In this document: positions 26,872 to 35,881 of the stretch, one piece after another
Layout of the letters: every line of letters begins with the position of its first letter
Numbering within the stretch: position 1 is the stretch's first letter
NCBI RefSeq assembly: GCF_008364825.1
Contig: NZ_VTTO01000015.1
Location: 1-64,000 of the forward strand
DNA from: Azospirillum sp. B21
Lineage (GTDB): Bacteria > Pseudomonadota > Alphaproteobacteria > Azospirillales > Azospirillaceae
Length of the DNA stretch: 64,000 bases
Reading direction: 5' to 3'
Notes under the pieces: generated by a model
What the model was told of the DNA's origin: nothing
What the model saw: the letters and a program-made list of their open reading frames with translations, nothing else
Databases searched by the model: none
Position numbers and translations under genes: made by a program

Positions 26872-27696
26872 TCAGATCCCCTTGAAGACGGGCTTGCGCT
26901 TCTCGTGGAAGGAGGCGACGCCCTCCTTGAAGTCCTCCGAACCGCGCAGGCGGCCGTAGGCCTGCCCCTCGATCTCGATGGCGCCGTCGACCGAGACGTT
27001 GTTGCCGCTGTTCAGCACGCCCTTGATCGTGCGCTGGGCCAGCGGCGAGAAGCCGCGCAGCTCGTCGACCAGTGCGGCGACCGTCGCTTCCAGTTCGGCG
27101 TCGGCGACGCAGTCGGTGACGAAGCCCCAGTCGGCGGCCTGACGGCCGGAGATGCGCCTCGCCCGCATCACCATGTCCTTGGTGCGGCAGATGCCGATCA
27201 TGTGCAGCAGGCGGGCCGACCCGCCGGAACCGGGGATCATGCCGATGCGCATCTCCGGCAGGGCGAACTGCGCGGTTTCCGACGCGATGCGGAAATCGCA
27301 GGCCAGCGACAGCTCGAAGCCGACGCCGAAGCAATAGCCGCGGACCTGGGCGATCACCGGCTTGCGGCAGCGTTCGGGGGCGGCGATGTTGACGGCCAGT
27401 TCGGACACATGTTCCGCCGGCATCTCCATGAAGCCGGCGATGTTGCCGCCGGATGAGAAATTCTCTCCCTCGGCGCGCAGGACGATCACCCGCACCCTGT
27501 GATCACGGTCGAGCGCCGCGAACACGGCGGCGAACTGGTCGCGCTGGAGCATGCTGACGATGTTGAAGGGCGGACGATGCAGCACGATGTCGGCGCGCTC
27601 CTTCGCCTCATCGATCTCCACGCGGAAACCGTCGAGGTTGGCGAGCAGGCGGTCGGTGCTGTCGAAACGGTAGGGGGTCACGATTGGAAACTCCAT
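26872..27696 (-). CDS. hmfE: Enoyl-CoA hydratase-family protein, probable 2-oxoglutaroyl-CoA hydrolase (HmfE)
   Basis: A 274-residue crotonase-fold enzyme. The oxyanion-hole segments are ENFSSGGNIAGFM and YCFGVGFELSLACDFRIA, followed by ALPEMRIGMIPGSGGSARL and the RISGRQAADWG helix. In hmf clusters the crotonase-like HmfE hydrolyses 2-oxoglutaroyl-CoA to 2-oxoglutarate and CoA, the final step of 2-furoate degradation. The assignment rests on gene order: it follows genes for the three dehydrogenase subunits and the CoA ligase in the order A-B-C-D-E. It starts 14 bases after hmfD. Alone, it could only be called an enoyl-CoA hydratase/isomerase family member. Confidence 0.75.
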   Translation of the reverse strand: MEFPIVTPYRFDSTDRLLANLDGFRVEIDEAKERADIVLHRPPFNIVSMLQRDQFAAVFAALDRDHRVRVIVLRAEGENFSSGGNIAGFMEMPAEHVSELAVNIAAPERCRKPVIAQVRGYCFGVGFELSLACDFRIASETAQFALPEMRIGMIPGSGGSARLLHMIGICRTKDMVMRARRISGRQAADWGFVTDCVADAELEATVAALVDELRGFSPLAQRTIKGVLNSGNNVSVDGAIEIEGQAYGRLRGSEDFKEGVASFHEKRKPVFKGI

Positions 27697-27710
27697 GGAT
27701 GGGACCGGGT

Positions 27711-29279
27711 TCAGGAGGCGGCCGGGCTGTGTTCGGTTGGGCTGTTTTCGGTTGAGCTTTGTTCGAGCGCGAATTCGCCGGCCTGGAGCTTGCGGCGCAG
27801 GATTTTGCCGACCGGCGATTTCGGGATTTCGTCGAGGAAGACGTACTCGCGCGGGCGTTTGAAGTTGGCGAGGCCGGAGGTGCGGCAATGGTCGTCGAGA
27901 TCCGCCTCCTCGACACCGCGGGCGCGCTTGACGAAGGCGACGACCCGCTGACCCCAGCGCTCGTCGGGCAGGCCCGCGACCGCGACCTCCAGCACGCCGT
28001 CATGCAGCGACAGCACGCTTTCGATCTCGACCGGCGAGACGTTCTCGCCGCCGGTGATGATCATGTCGTCGACCCGGCCGGTGACGAAGAGGTCGCCGTC
28101 GGCGTCGAGGAAGCCGATGTCGCCGGTGAAGTACCAGCCGGCATGCAGCGCCTTGGCATCGGCGTCCGGCCGCTTCCAATAGCCTTCGAACGCTTCGTCG
28201 CCGGACAGATCGGCGGCGATCTGCCCCTCCTCCCCGACGGCGGCCCGCTCGTCGGGATCGAAACTGCCGAGGCGGACGATGCGGATGCGCTGGTTCAGCG
28301 CCGCCTTGCCGGCAGACCCCGGCTTGGCCGGCGCGTTCTGGTCGATGGTGAAGGTGTAGATCTCGGACGAACCGTAATGGTTGACGAACAGCTCGGGCCG
28401 GAAGGCGGCGTCCAGCCGCTTCAGCAGGCCGTCGGTCATCGACGCCCCGGCAAAGCCCAGCTTGCGCACCGAAGACACGTCGGTTTGCGCGAAATTCGGA
28501 TCGGCCAGCAGGTCGTGGTACAGCGTCGGCACGAGATAGAGGCAGGTCAGGCGTTCCGCCGCGATCAGCTCCAGCGCGCGGGCCGTATCGAAGCGCGGCA
28601 GGCAGACGAAACAGCCGTCGATCAGCGCCATCGCCAGCAGGGACCGTACCCCCATCGTGTGGTAGAGCGGCATCACCCCCAGCGTGCGCTCGCCCCGGCA
28701 GTAGCAGTTCTGCGCGACATGGGCGACGGCGGCGGCGCGCTCCGTCCGGTGGCGGCGAGGCACGCCCTTGGGCTTGCCGGTGGTGCCGGAGGTGTAGAGG
28801 AACAGCGAGACATCCTCGGCGGTGGCGCGGGGGTGCGCTTGAGCCGGCTCGCTTTCCAGCAGGTCGACGAAGCGGTGGTCGGCGTCGTCGCCACTTCCAA
28901 CAGCAATGCGGGGCAGTACCCGCGCCGCGGCGGAGTCCCGGACGGCGTCGGCCGATACCTCCTGATAGAACAGGACGCGCACGTCGGCGTTGGGCAGGCA
29001 ATAGTCCAGCTCGTCGGCCTTCACCCGCCAGTTCAGCGGCACGACCGCGATGCCGGCCAGCTGGCAGGCCCAATGGAGGGTCGCCATCTCCCAGCTGTTC
29101 TGCAACGCGGTGGCGATGCGGTCGCCGGGATGCAGGCCGAGCCGGTCGAAGGCGCCGACCAGCCGGCGGATGCGCTCCAGCCATTGCGCGTAGGTCAGCC
29201 GCAGGTCGCCGTCGACGATAGCGAGCGCGTCGGGGCTGCGCTCCGCGCTGGCCAGGATGCTGCGGCCGAGGTCAAACAT
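27711..29279 (-). CDS. hmfD: Acyl-CoA synthetase, probable 2-furoate-CoA ligase (HmfD)
   Basis: A 522-residue ANL-family AMP-forming ligase. It has the P-loop LYTSGTTGKPKGVPRRH, an HYGSSEIYTF A5 region, YFTGDIGFLDADGDLFVTGR (A7), RVDDMIITGGENVSP (A8) and the C-terminal catalytic Lys in KSPVGKILRRKL. Activation of a carboxylic acid to its CoA thioester is certain. 2-furoate is inferred from the surrounding hmf order. The unusual double Arg-His after the P-loop (GVPRRHRTERAA) sits where many ligases have Thr/Ser-His. Its start overlaps hmfC by 8 bases. Confidence 0.8.
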   Translation of the reverse strand: MFDLGRSILASAERSPDALAIVDGDLRLTYAQWLERIRRLVGAFDRLGLHPGDRIATALQNSWEMATLHWACQLAGIAVVPLNWRVKADELDYCLPNADVRVLFYQEVSADAVRDSAAARVLPRIAVGSGDDADHRFVDLLESEPAQAHPRATAEDVSLFLYTSGTTGKPKGVPRRHRTERAAAVAHVAQNCYCRGERTLGVMPLYHTMGVRSLLAMALIDGCFVCLPRFDTARALELIAAERLTCLYLVPTLYHDLLADPNFAQTDVSSVRKLGFAGASMTDGLLKRLDAAFRPELFVNHYGSSEIYTFTIDQNAPAKPGSAGKAALNQRIRIVRLGSFDPDERAAVGEEGQIAADLSGDEAFEGYWKRPDADAKALHAGWYFTGDIGFLDADGDLFVTGRVDDMIITGGENVSPVEIESVLSLHDGVLEVAVAGLPDERWGQRVVAFVKRARGVEEADLDDHCRTSGLANFKRPREYVFLDEIPKSPVGKILRRKLQAGEFALEQSSTENSPTEHSPAAS

Positions 29280-29802
29280 GGGCGGCCTCCTTCATCGTCC
29301 GGCCGGTAACGTCCATCACGGCGCGGACGATGCCGGCATAGCCGGTGCAGCGGCAAAGATGGCCGCTCAGCATGTCGCGTAGCTCCTCTTCGGTTGGCTT
29401 GGGATTGCGGCCCAGGTAGTCGGTCAGCGACATCAGGATGCCGGCCGTGCAGAAGCCGCATTGCAGGGCGTGGTGCCGGCGGAACGCCTCCTGAAGCGCG
29501 GTCATCCGCCCCTCGTTGGCCTGCGCCAGCCCTTCGACGGTGTCGATACGGCGGCCATCGGCCTGCACCGCCAGCATCAGGCAGGCGCGGGCGGCCACGC
29601 CGTCGATGCGGACGGTACAGGCGCCGCAGACGCCATGCTCGCAGCCGACGCGGGTGCCGTGGGCGCCCAACTCGTGGCGCAGGAAATCGCTCAGCAGCAG
29701 GCGCGGATGTGCATGGCCGGTGCGCGGCGTGCCGTTCAGGACGATGGAGACGGCGTGGCGCGTCTCCGCCGTCAGCGGCGATGTGGAGTTCAGCGGCGGC
29801 AT
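29272..29802 (-). CDS. hmfC: Molybdenum hydroxylase 2Fe-2S subunit, probable 2-furoyl-CoA dehydrogenase HmfC
   Basis: A 176-residue iron-sulfur subunit. The plant-type ferredoxin cluster motif GCEHGVCGACTVRIDG and a further Cys near residue 76 bind one 2Fe-2S centre. The all-alpha domain motif CGFCTAGIL with CRCTGYAGIV binds the second. It passes electrons from the molybdenum centre to the FAD subunit. It overlaps the FAD-subunit gene by 13 bases and the ligase gene by 8. Family is certain; the furoyl-CoA substrate is inferred from the operon. Confidence 0.85.
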   Translation of the reverse strand: MPPLNSTSPLTAETRHAVSIVLNGTPRTGHAHPRLLLSDFLRHELGAHGTRVGCEHGVCGACTVRIDGVAARACLMLAVQADGRRIDTVEGLAQANEGRMTALQEAFRRHHALQCGFCTAGILMSLTDYLGRNPKPTEEELRDMLSGHLCRCTGYAGIVRAVMDVTGRTMKEAAHV

Positions 29803-30626
29803 GACAGGGCTTCCTCAAGGACGGTGCGGCCGATCCGGCGGACGAGGTCGCGGCGGTAGCGCGCGGTGGCATGCTGGTCGTCGTCGCCGCCGAGATCCCA
29901 GGCGAAGGCGTTCAGCGCCTCGTCGAGATCCGGTGGCAGACCGCCGGCAACCAGCGGCCAGGACCGCAGGGCCGGCCGGTCAGCCACCCCTCCGACGGCG
30001 AGGCTGGCGGACTGTCCATCCACGGTGGCAGCGCAGGCGGTGATGGCGAAATCGCCGTGCCGCATCGACTGCTCGCGGAAGGCGTGGCCGCTGCCCGGCC
30101 GGGCAAGCGGAAAGCGGACGCATTCGACGATCTCGTCCACCGCCTTCACCGTGGTCAGCGGCCCCAGGAAGAAATCGGCGGCGGCGACGGTCCGGCGGCG
30201 GCGCAGGTTGCGCAGCACCACCTCGCCACCCGTGGCAATCAGACAGAGCGGCGTCTCGGCGCTGGGATCGGCATGGGCGACGGAGCCGCAGAGCGTGCCG
30301 CGGTTGCGGGTCTGGAAATGGCCGACCCACGGCAGGGCGGCGGCCAGCAGCGGCACCTCCTGCGCCAGGGTCGGGCGGGCCAGCACCTCGGCCTGGGTAA
30401 CGGCGGCGCCGACGGTCAGCCAGCCGTCCTCGGCCCGCAGCATGCGCAGTTCCTCCAGCCGGCCGAGGTCGATCAGCAGGCGCGGCTGGACCAGCCGCAT
30501 GTTCAGCATCGGCATCAGCGACTGGCCGCCGGCAATCACGCGGGCGTCCTCGCCCCCCGCCGCCAGCGCTGCCAGCGCGTCGGCGACGGTCGCCGGCCGC
30601 AGATAGTCGAAAGACGCGGGTTTCAT
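29790..30626 (-). CDS. hmfB: Molybdenum hydroxylase FAD subunit, probable 2-furoyl-CoA dehydrogenase HmfB
   Basis: A 278-residue FAD-binding subunit of the CoxM/HbaD type. FAD contacts are in VIAGGQSLMPMLNMRL and in FQTRNRGTLCGSVAHADPSAE, both conserved in xanthine-dehydrogenase-family medium subunits. It takes electrons from the 2Fe-2S subunit and passes them to an external acceptor. Its start overlaps the hmfA stop by 4 bases (ATGA), and its own end overlaps hmfC, so subunit synthesis is coupled. Confidence 0.85.
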   Translation of the reverse strand: MKPASFDYLRPATVADALAALAAGGEDARVIAGGQSLMPMLNMRLVQPRLLIDLGRLEELRMLRAEDGWLTVGAAVTQAEVLARPTLAQEVPLLAAALPWVGHFQTRNRGTLCGSVAHADPSAETPLCLIATGGEVVLRNLRRRRTVAAADFFLGPLTTVKAVDEIVECVRFPLARPGSGHAFREQSMRHGDFAITACAATVDGQSASLAVGGVADRPALRSWPLVAGGLPPDLDEALNAFAWDLGGDDDQHATARYRRDLVRRIGRTVLEEALSCRR

Positions 30627-33600
30627 CGGGCGACCCCCAGAAGGCGCAGCAGACGCGCCAGAAGTGACGGGCGTTCGGCCGGGGCAGCAGCGCCGCCGGC
30701 ACGGGCGACCAGCTTTTCGAAGAACTGGCCGATCAGCAGGCGCGACGCGCTGTCGAGCATCCGTCCGCCGACCGCGGCGACCTTGCCGCCGACCGACGCG
30801 CCGTAGCGGTAGGTGACGCGCGTGCCGGTGGGCGTGCGTTCCAGCGTGACATGTCCCGTGCCGCTGCCCGATCCCAGCGCGCTGGTGCCGCTGCCGGTCA
30901 GGGTCAGCGCGTTGGGCGGGTCGAGGTCGGACAAGGCGACCTCCGCGGTATAACGGCCGCGCACTGGTCCGATTCCGACCACCACCTCCGCCCGGTAGGC
31001 GTTGGGACCGACGAGCTCCAACGCCTCGCAGCCGGGCAGCAGCGCCGCCAACTCCATGGGATCGAGCAGAATGGCCCAGACCTGTTCCGGCGTGGCCGGC
31101 ACTTCGCGGCTGCCTTCACCGGTCAGGCCGCGCCCGGCCGGAGTGGTGATCGGCGGCGGATTTTCTCCGGAACCGGCGGTAGAGGCCGGACGCGGCGGCT
31201 CCGGCGGATGGATCAGCGCCGCCAGCTTGGCCGGGGTGATCGGCAAGGACGGCACCTCATCAACAGCTATGCCGGACAGGGCGTCCGCCACCGCGTTGGC
31301 GAGGCAGACCGGGGTGCTCATGCAGTTGCCCTCCCCCACCCCCTTGGCGCCGAGCGGCGTCACCGGCGACGGGCTTTCGCGATGGAGGATGACGGGGACC
31401 GGCACCTCGCAGGCGGTCGGCACCAGATAATCGGCGAAGGTGCCGGACAGGAACCGGCCATCGTCGCCGTAGGCGTACTCTTCGTAAAGCGCAGTGCCGA
31501 CGGCATGGGCGAAGCCGCCCAGAATCTGGCCCTCCACCAGCAGCGGGTTCAGCAGCCTGCCGGCGTCGTGCATGGTGACGTAACGGTCGATCCGCAGCGC
31601 CCCCGTCGTCCGGTCGATCTCGACCCCGCAGAAATCGAAGATGAAGCCGTAGCAGGCGGAACTGTTGATGTGGTCGGCATCGGTCGGCGCCTTCAGCGGC
31701 TCCGGTGTCCAGAAGGCGGTCTCGCGCAGAGCCGCCTCCTGCCCGTCCGGCAACATGCCTGGCGCCCAATGGCCGGCGGCGGCGACGCGGGAGAAGGACA
31801 GGCTGTTGTCGGGATTGGCGTCGGAGAACACCTTGCCGGCAGCAAACCGCACATCGTCGGCCCGGCAGTTGAGCTGCCCGGCGACCAGCGCCGCCATGCG
31901 GCCGCGCAGCCGGGTCGCCGCCACCTGCGCCGCACCCGCCACCGCCCCGGCGAAGCGGCTGGAATAGTTGCCCGACGCGATCGACCAAGCATCCTTGCCG
32001 GTGTCGAGGTCGGTGTTGACCCGGATGTCCTCGAAGCGCAGGCCGAAAACGTCGGCGACCACCTGGGCCAGCACGGTGCGGTGCCCCTGCCCCTGCGGGG
32101 CGGAGGCCACCGTCACCGACACGCCGCCGGTGGGATCGACCGCGACGCTGGCGGTCGCCTGCGCGCCGTTCTTCGGCCCGGCCTTGCGCCGCTCCTCGGC
32201 GGTCAGGACGGTGGTGATGTAGCCCATGTTGGAGATCGACGGCTCGACCACCGCGGCGTAGCCGATGCCATAGAGCCGCCCCTCCGCCCGCAGCGCGTCG
32301 CGCCGCGCCTTCAGCGCGTCGAGCGCACCCTCGCGCACCGCCTGTTCCAGCGTCGCACGGTAGTCGCCGCTGTCGAGCGTCCCGCCCGACGCGGTGCGGT
32401 AGGGCATGGCCTCGGCCGCCACCAAATTGCGGCGGATGATGTCCAGCGGATCGAGCCCCAGCTCCGCCGCCACCCGGTTCATCAGCCGCTCCAGCCCGTA
32501 ATAGAGCTGCCCGCCGCCGAAGCCGCGGTTGAGGCCGGTCGGCGTCTTGTTGGTGACGACGATGCGGTTGGTCACCGCCAGATCGGGAATATCGTAGGCG
32601 CCGGTCAGGTTGCCGTGGTTGCGGTAGAGCGAGGCCGGTTCCGGCGCCCGCAGATAGGCGCCGCAATCCTCGGTCTGCTCCATCCGCAGAGCCAGCACCC
32701 GGCCGTCCGGCTCAACCGCCGCGTCGATGCGCATGCGGCGCGCGGTGGCGGAGGTGGCGGCCATCAGATGCTCCAGCCGATCCTCCACCCATTTGACCGG
32801 ACGCCCGGCGACGCGGGCGCACAGCCCCATCAGCACGACATAGGGGAACACCGCCTGCTTGTTGCCGAAGCTGCCGCCGGAATGGGGTGGCGTCTTCAGC
32901 CGCAGCCGCGATCCCGGCACGTTCAGCGCACGGGCCATCACCGGATGGACGGCGAAGGGGCCGGAGAAGTTCGACAGCACCTCGTAGGAATCCTCGGCGG
33001 CGTCGTAGTCGGCCAGCACGACGAAGCATTCCATCGGGGTGCAGGAATTGCGGGGATACTCGACCTCGACCGACACGGTGCGGGCGGCACGGGCGAAGGC
33101 GGCCTCGGGATTGCCGTAACGGAAGCTGCGGCTGTTGACGAGGTTGGAGCCGACCGCCGGATGCAGCGGCTCCGATCCCTCCTCCAGCGCCTGGGTGATC
33201 GAGGTCACAGGCGGCAACGGGCGATAGCGCACCTCGATCCGGTCGAGCGCGTCCTCGGCCTGATAGCGGCTGTCGGCCAGCACCACCGCCACCGGTTCGC
33301 CGACATGGCGCACGCGGTCGATGGCGAGGCACCAATGCTCCATCGGCGCACGGATGCCGACTAGGAAGGCGCTGGCAAGGCGCTTGGCGTCCGCCCCGGT
33401 CACCACGGCGGCGACGCCGGGAACCGTCAGGGCGGCGGCTGTGTCGATGCCCAGCAGATCGGCATGGGCGTGGGGCGAACGCAGGATCGCCGCGTGCAGG
33501 GTGCCGGGCTTCACCGGCAGATCGTCGGCATAGCGGGCGACGCCGGTCAGCAGCGCCGCATCCTCCACCCGCGGCATCGCGCGGCCGACGAACGGGGCCG

Positions 33601-33664
33601 CCGCGGACTGCGCCGGATCGCCTTCAAGTTCAATGGTCCGCGTGGCGGTCTGCGTGGCGGTCAT
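30623..33664 (-). CDS. hmfA: Molybdenum-containing hydroxylase large subunit with C-terminal CoxG-like domain, probable 2-furoyl-CoA dehydrogenase HmfA
   Basis: A 1013-residue molybdopterin subunit of the xanthine dehydrogenase family, predicted to hydroxylate 2-furoyl-CoA at C5. Visible elements are GRAMPRVEDAALLTG (N-terminus), GGSFGNKQAVFPY, NRGFGGGQLYYGLERL and GAKGVGEGNCMSTP, where Glu is the conserved catalytic base. Residues from about 850 on are an added SRPBCC/CoxG-like domain (VPATPEQVWAILLDPMELAALLPG), normally a separate protein that helps cofactor insertion or membrane recruitment; here it is fused. GGGAGG six bases before the ATG at 33664 decides that start over two upstream ATG codons. 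First gene of the ten-gene operon, preceded by three 15-base repeats. Confidence 0.82.
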   Translation of the reverse strand: MTATQTATRTIELEGDPAQSAAAPFVGRAMPRVEDAALLTGVARYADDLPVKPGTLHAAILRSPHAHADLLGIDTAAALTVPGVAAVVTGADAKRLASAFLVGIRAPMEHWCLAIDRVRHVGEPVAVVLADSRYQAEDALDRIEVRYRPLPPVTSITQALEEGSEPLHPAVGSNLVNSRSFRYGNPEAAFARAARTVSVEVEYPRNSCTPMECFVVLADYDAAEDSYEVLSNFSGPFAVHPVMARALNVPGSRLRLKTPPHSGGSFGNKQAVFPYVVLMGLCARVAGRPVKWVEDRLEHLMAATSATARRMRIDAAVEPDGRVLALRMEQTEDCGAYLRAPEPASLYRNHGNLTGAYDIPDLAVTNRIVVTNKTPTGLNRGFGGGQLYYGLERLMNRVAAELGLDPLDIIRRNLVAAEAMPYRTASGGTLDSGDYRATLEQAVREGALDALKARRDALRAEGRLYGIGYAAVVEPSISNMGYITTVLTAEERRKAGPKNGAQATASVAVDPTGGVSVTVASAPQGQGHRTVLAQVVADVFGLRFEDIRVNTDLDTGKDAWSIASGNYSSRFAGAVAGAAQVAATRLRGRMAALVAGQLNCRADDVRFAAGKVFSDANPDNSLSFSRVAAAGHWAPGMLPDGQEAALRETAFWTPEPLKAPTDADHINSSACYGFIFDFCGVEIDRTTGALRIDRYVTMHDAGRLLNPLLVEGQILGGFAHAVGTALYEEYAYGDDGRFLSGTFADYLVPTACEVPVPVILHRESPSPVTPLGAKGVGEGNCMSTPVCLANAVADALSGIAVDEVPSLPITPAKLAALIHPPEPPRPASTAGSGENPPPITTPAGRGLTGEGSREVPATPEQVWAILLDPMELAALLPGCEALELVGPNAYRAEVVVGIGPVRGRYTAEVALSDLDPPNALTLTGSGTSALGSGSGTGHVTLERTPTGTRVTYRYGASVGGKVAAVGGRMLDSASRLLIGQFFEKLVARAGGAAAPAERPSLLARLLRLLGVAR

Positions 33665-33745
33665 CGTCATCCTCCCGTTACCGGAGGAGACTAGACCGTT
33701 CGCCAAGCAAAGCTTTTACCGTGGAGTGTCGCGATTTACCCTAGA

Positions 33746-33790
33746 GTCTCATTTTCGCGCGTCTCATTTTCGCACGTCTCATTTTCACGC
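33746..33790. repeat. Three tandem 15-bp repeats upstream of hmfA, candidate AraC-regulator sites
   Basis: Three adjacent copies of GTCTCATTTTCGCGC (the third ends CACGC) fill 33746-33790. They cover the stop codon of the AraC-type regulator gene and the space ahead of hmfA, 80-125 bases before its ATG. The 15-base spacing places successive copies about one and a half helical turns apart. AraC-family activators often bind direct repeats ahead of their target, so these are plausible operator sites for the adjacent regulator. Confidence 0.6.
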
Positions 33791-34660
33791 ATGCCCGGCC
33801 TCGGGCGGCCTCCCGGCGGGTCGGTCCACCAGATTGACGACACGGCGGTATTCGGTGGGCGTCACGCCCTGGTGGTTGCGGAAGAAGCGGCTGAAATGGC
33901 TGGGCGCCGAGAAGCCGAGCCGGCCGGACACCTCGGTCGCGCTTTCCAGCCCGGCGGCCATGGCGTCGATCGCCGCCTCCATCCGCAGGACGTTGAAATA
34001 GAGCGCCGGGGTGATCGCCATCGTCTGCTGGAACAGCCGGAACATGTGGGCGCGCGACAGTCCGGCGGCGGCGGCAACCCGGCCGGCGTCGAAGTCCTCG
34101 CCCAGGGTCCCCCGCATGAAACGGATGGCCTGACGGATGCGAAAGTCGCCGGCCGCCGGGGCGGCACAGCGCGCGCCGCCCAGCCTCCGCCATTCGGAGA
34201 AGCGGTCGATGATGGCGATCATCAGGTCGAACAGCGCCTCCTCCATCCGTTCGCCCGACGGGTCGTCATACAGCAGTTCCGCCGCCATACGGTCGGCCAG
34301 CCGGCGGATGTACGGCGTCAGCTCGCCGCAGGACTGCGCGAAGAAGCCGGGATTGCCGCTGGCGTTGAGTTCCCGCTGCATGGCGCCGAGCCAGCGCGGC
34401 TCGATGTACAGCGCCAGGATCACGGTGCGCGGGGCGCCCGGCTGATGGGCGTAGGAATGGGCCTCCCAGCTGTTGACCAGCACCGCGGTGTCGTCGCGAA
34501 GCGGGTAGAGCCGGTCCCCCACCGCAAAGCGCGTGTCGGCGCCGGACGCCTTGATCAGCACATGGCAATGGGGATGCGCGTGGTGAATCAGCGCATTGTC
34601 CATGTCCAGCAGGGCGACGCGGCCGAAGCCTCCCTGATGGATGCGCATCGCTTTCGACAT
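33785..34660 (-). CDS. AraC-family transcriptional regulator (probable furoate operon activator)
   Basis: A 291-residue regulator. The N-terminal cupin-like sensor (about 1-100; HHAHPHCHVLIKASG and VLVNSWEAHSY) is followed by a helical linker and a C-terminal AraC DNA-binding domain (about 185-280) with AAAAGLSRAHMFRLFQQTM and the second helix-turn-helix SGRLGFSAPSHFSRFFRNHQ, then GVTPTEYRR. It lies directly upstream of hmfA in the same direction, 120 bases away, so it may be transcribed with the operon or activate it through the 15-base repeats in between. The effector is probably furoate or furoyl-CoA, by position. Confidence 0.9.
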   Translation of the reverse strand: MSKAMRIHQGGFGRVALLDMDNALIHHAHPHCHVLIKASGADTRFAVGDRLYPLRDDTAVLVNSWEAHSYAHQPGAPRTVILALYIEPRWLGAMQRELNASGNPGFFAQSCGELTPYIRRLADRMAAELLYDDPSGERMEEALFDLMIAIIDRFSEWRRLGGARCAAPAAGDFRIRQAIRFMRGTLGEDFDAGRVAAAAGLSRAHMFRLFQQTMAITPALYFNVLRMEAAIDAMAAGLESATEVSGRLGFSAPSHFSRFFRNHQGVTPTEYRRVVNLVDRPAGRPPEAGHA

Positions 34661-35010
34661 GGCCCGTCCCTTTCAACACGCCCGCGGCCATCGGCCACCG
34701 GGACGCTCTTCGACCATTTGTTTGACAAGCTAATCGTCAATGCGCGCCTTTACCAGATCCATCGGACAGGAACCGTTGGACTTGCGGCTGCCGGCAGCGC
34801 CACAAAAGGCAGCATCAAATGATCACGAGGGCGCCCCGCCGTTTAAGGGACCTTCAACAAGCTACGGACACACTTGCCGAACATCCCCAGGAACGGCGGG
34901 ACACGCCAAAGTAGCCCACGCCCCCGGTGTGCGCGATTAGGGCTTACCCTGCGTCAGGAAGCCCGGCGGAGTGGGCCGGACGGACGTCGTCATGAGGCCG
35001 AGGACGGGGC
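34661..35010. other. Intergenic region between the AraC gene and the DedA gene
   Basis: About 350 bases without a convincing gene. It contains the presumed promoter of the AraC gene, with a short inverted repeat (TTGAC at 34722-34726 and GTCAA at 34736-34740), and the 3' flank of the DedA gene. Nothing else was seen. Confidence 0.4.
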
Positions 35011-35661
35011 TCAACAGCCCGCTCTTTCCGGCAGCCCGGCGACGGGTGGAGCGGGCGCACAGGATTTTGCCGCGCCCTGTCCCGCAGCGCCGTCAGCGGG
35101 CGGTGCGGTGCGGATGCCTATTCCGCTCAGGTCATAGCCGGTCCAGGCAAGATGGCCCGGCGACATCAGCAGCGGAGCCCAGATCACCGCCGACAGGACG
35201 TTGAAGGTCTGAAATTTCCGATGGGGCATCGCCATCATGCCGGCCGTCGTCGGCACCACCGCGCGCAACGGGCCGATGAAGCGCGCCAGGAACACGCTCT
35301 TGCTTCCATGGCGCTGGAAGAAGGTTTCGCCACGGCGGCGCAGTTCGGGCTGCCTGCTTAACGGCCATATCCGGAACATGCGCTCGCCATAGCGGCGGCC
35401 CAGCCAATAGGAGGTCGCGTCCCCCAGGATGGCACCACCCGTGATCGCCAGATAGACCGACCAGAAATCGAGAACGCCCGCGCCTACGAGCGCGCCGGCC
35501 GCGGTCAGCATGACGACGCCGGGAATGAGAAGCCCGACGAGCGTCAGCCCCTCTGCAAACGCCATCAGGAAGATGATGGCTTCCGCCCAGTCCGCATGCG
35601 TTTCGATGAAGGCGGCGACAGCGGCCCCCTGGGCTGCGAAATCCGGCAGTCCCGTCAGCAA
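35011..35661 (-). CDS. DedA/SNARE-associated family membrane protein
   Basis: A protein of about 216 residues with four to five hydrophobic segments. Features of DedA/VTT proteins are FAEGLTLVGLLIPGVVML (first re-entrant segment), ILGDATSYWLGRRYGERMF, the GSKSVFLARFIGPLRAVVP motif with the two conserved Arg, and AGMMAMPHRKF. Members are thought to move undecaprenyl phosphate or other phospholipids between leaflets. No ATG fits: the start is set at a TTG (35661) giving a normal-length N-terminus, and another TTG at 35796 would add 45 unusual basic residues. The Pro/Ala-rich tail (about 185-216) is not typical. Confidence 0.8.
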   Translation of the reverse strand: MLTGLPDFAAQGAAVAAFIETHADWAEAIIFLMAFAEGLTLVGLLIPGVVMLTAAGALVGAGVLDFWSVYLAITGGAILGDATSYWLGRRYGERMFRIWPLSRQPELRRRGETFFQRHGSKSVFLARFIGPLRAVVPTTAGMMAMPHRKFQTFNVLSAVIWAPLLMSPGHLAWTGYDLSGIGIRTAPPADGAAGQGAAKSCAPAPPVAGLPERAGC

Positions 35662-35881
35662 GGTGTTTGCGCCCGCGTCGTCTCGATCCTCGCAGGACGC
35701 TGGCTGACGACGAGCCGTCGATGCAGGTCGGTCATGAGAAGCGCCACGTCCTTTTCCAAGTCCTTTTCCAAGTCGGTGAAGCTGCCGAAGTTCCAAAACG
35801 CGATCATGCCCGGTTTATCGCATGCGGGGCAATCGAAGCAAGCGGCGGCCGCGCATCGGGCACGGCCGCCACCCACACTGG

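Noticed and set aside
30851..33364. An 837-codon open frame antisense to hmfA
   Set aside because: The opposite strand carries all molybdenum hydroxylase motifs; this frame is a GC-driven shadow.
33746..33790. The triple repeat as a CRISPR array
   Set aside because: Only 15-bp units directly adjacent without spacers, and no cas genes in the window.
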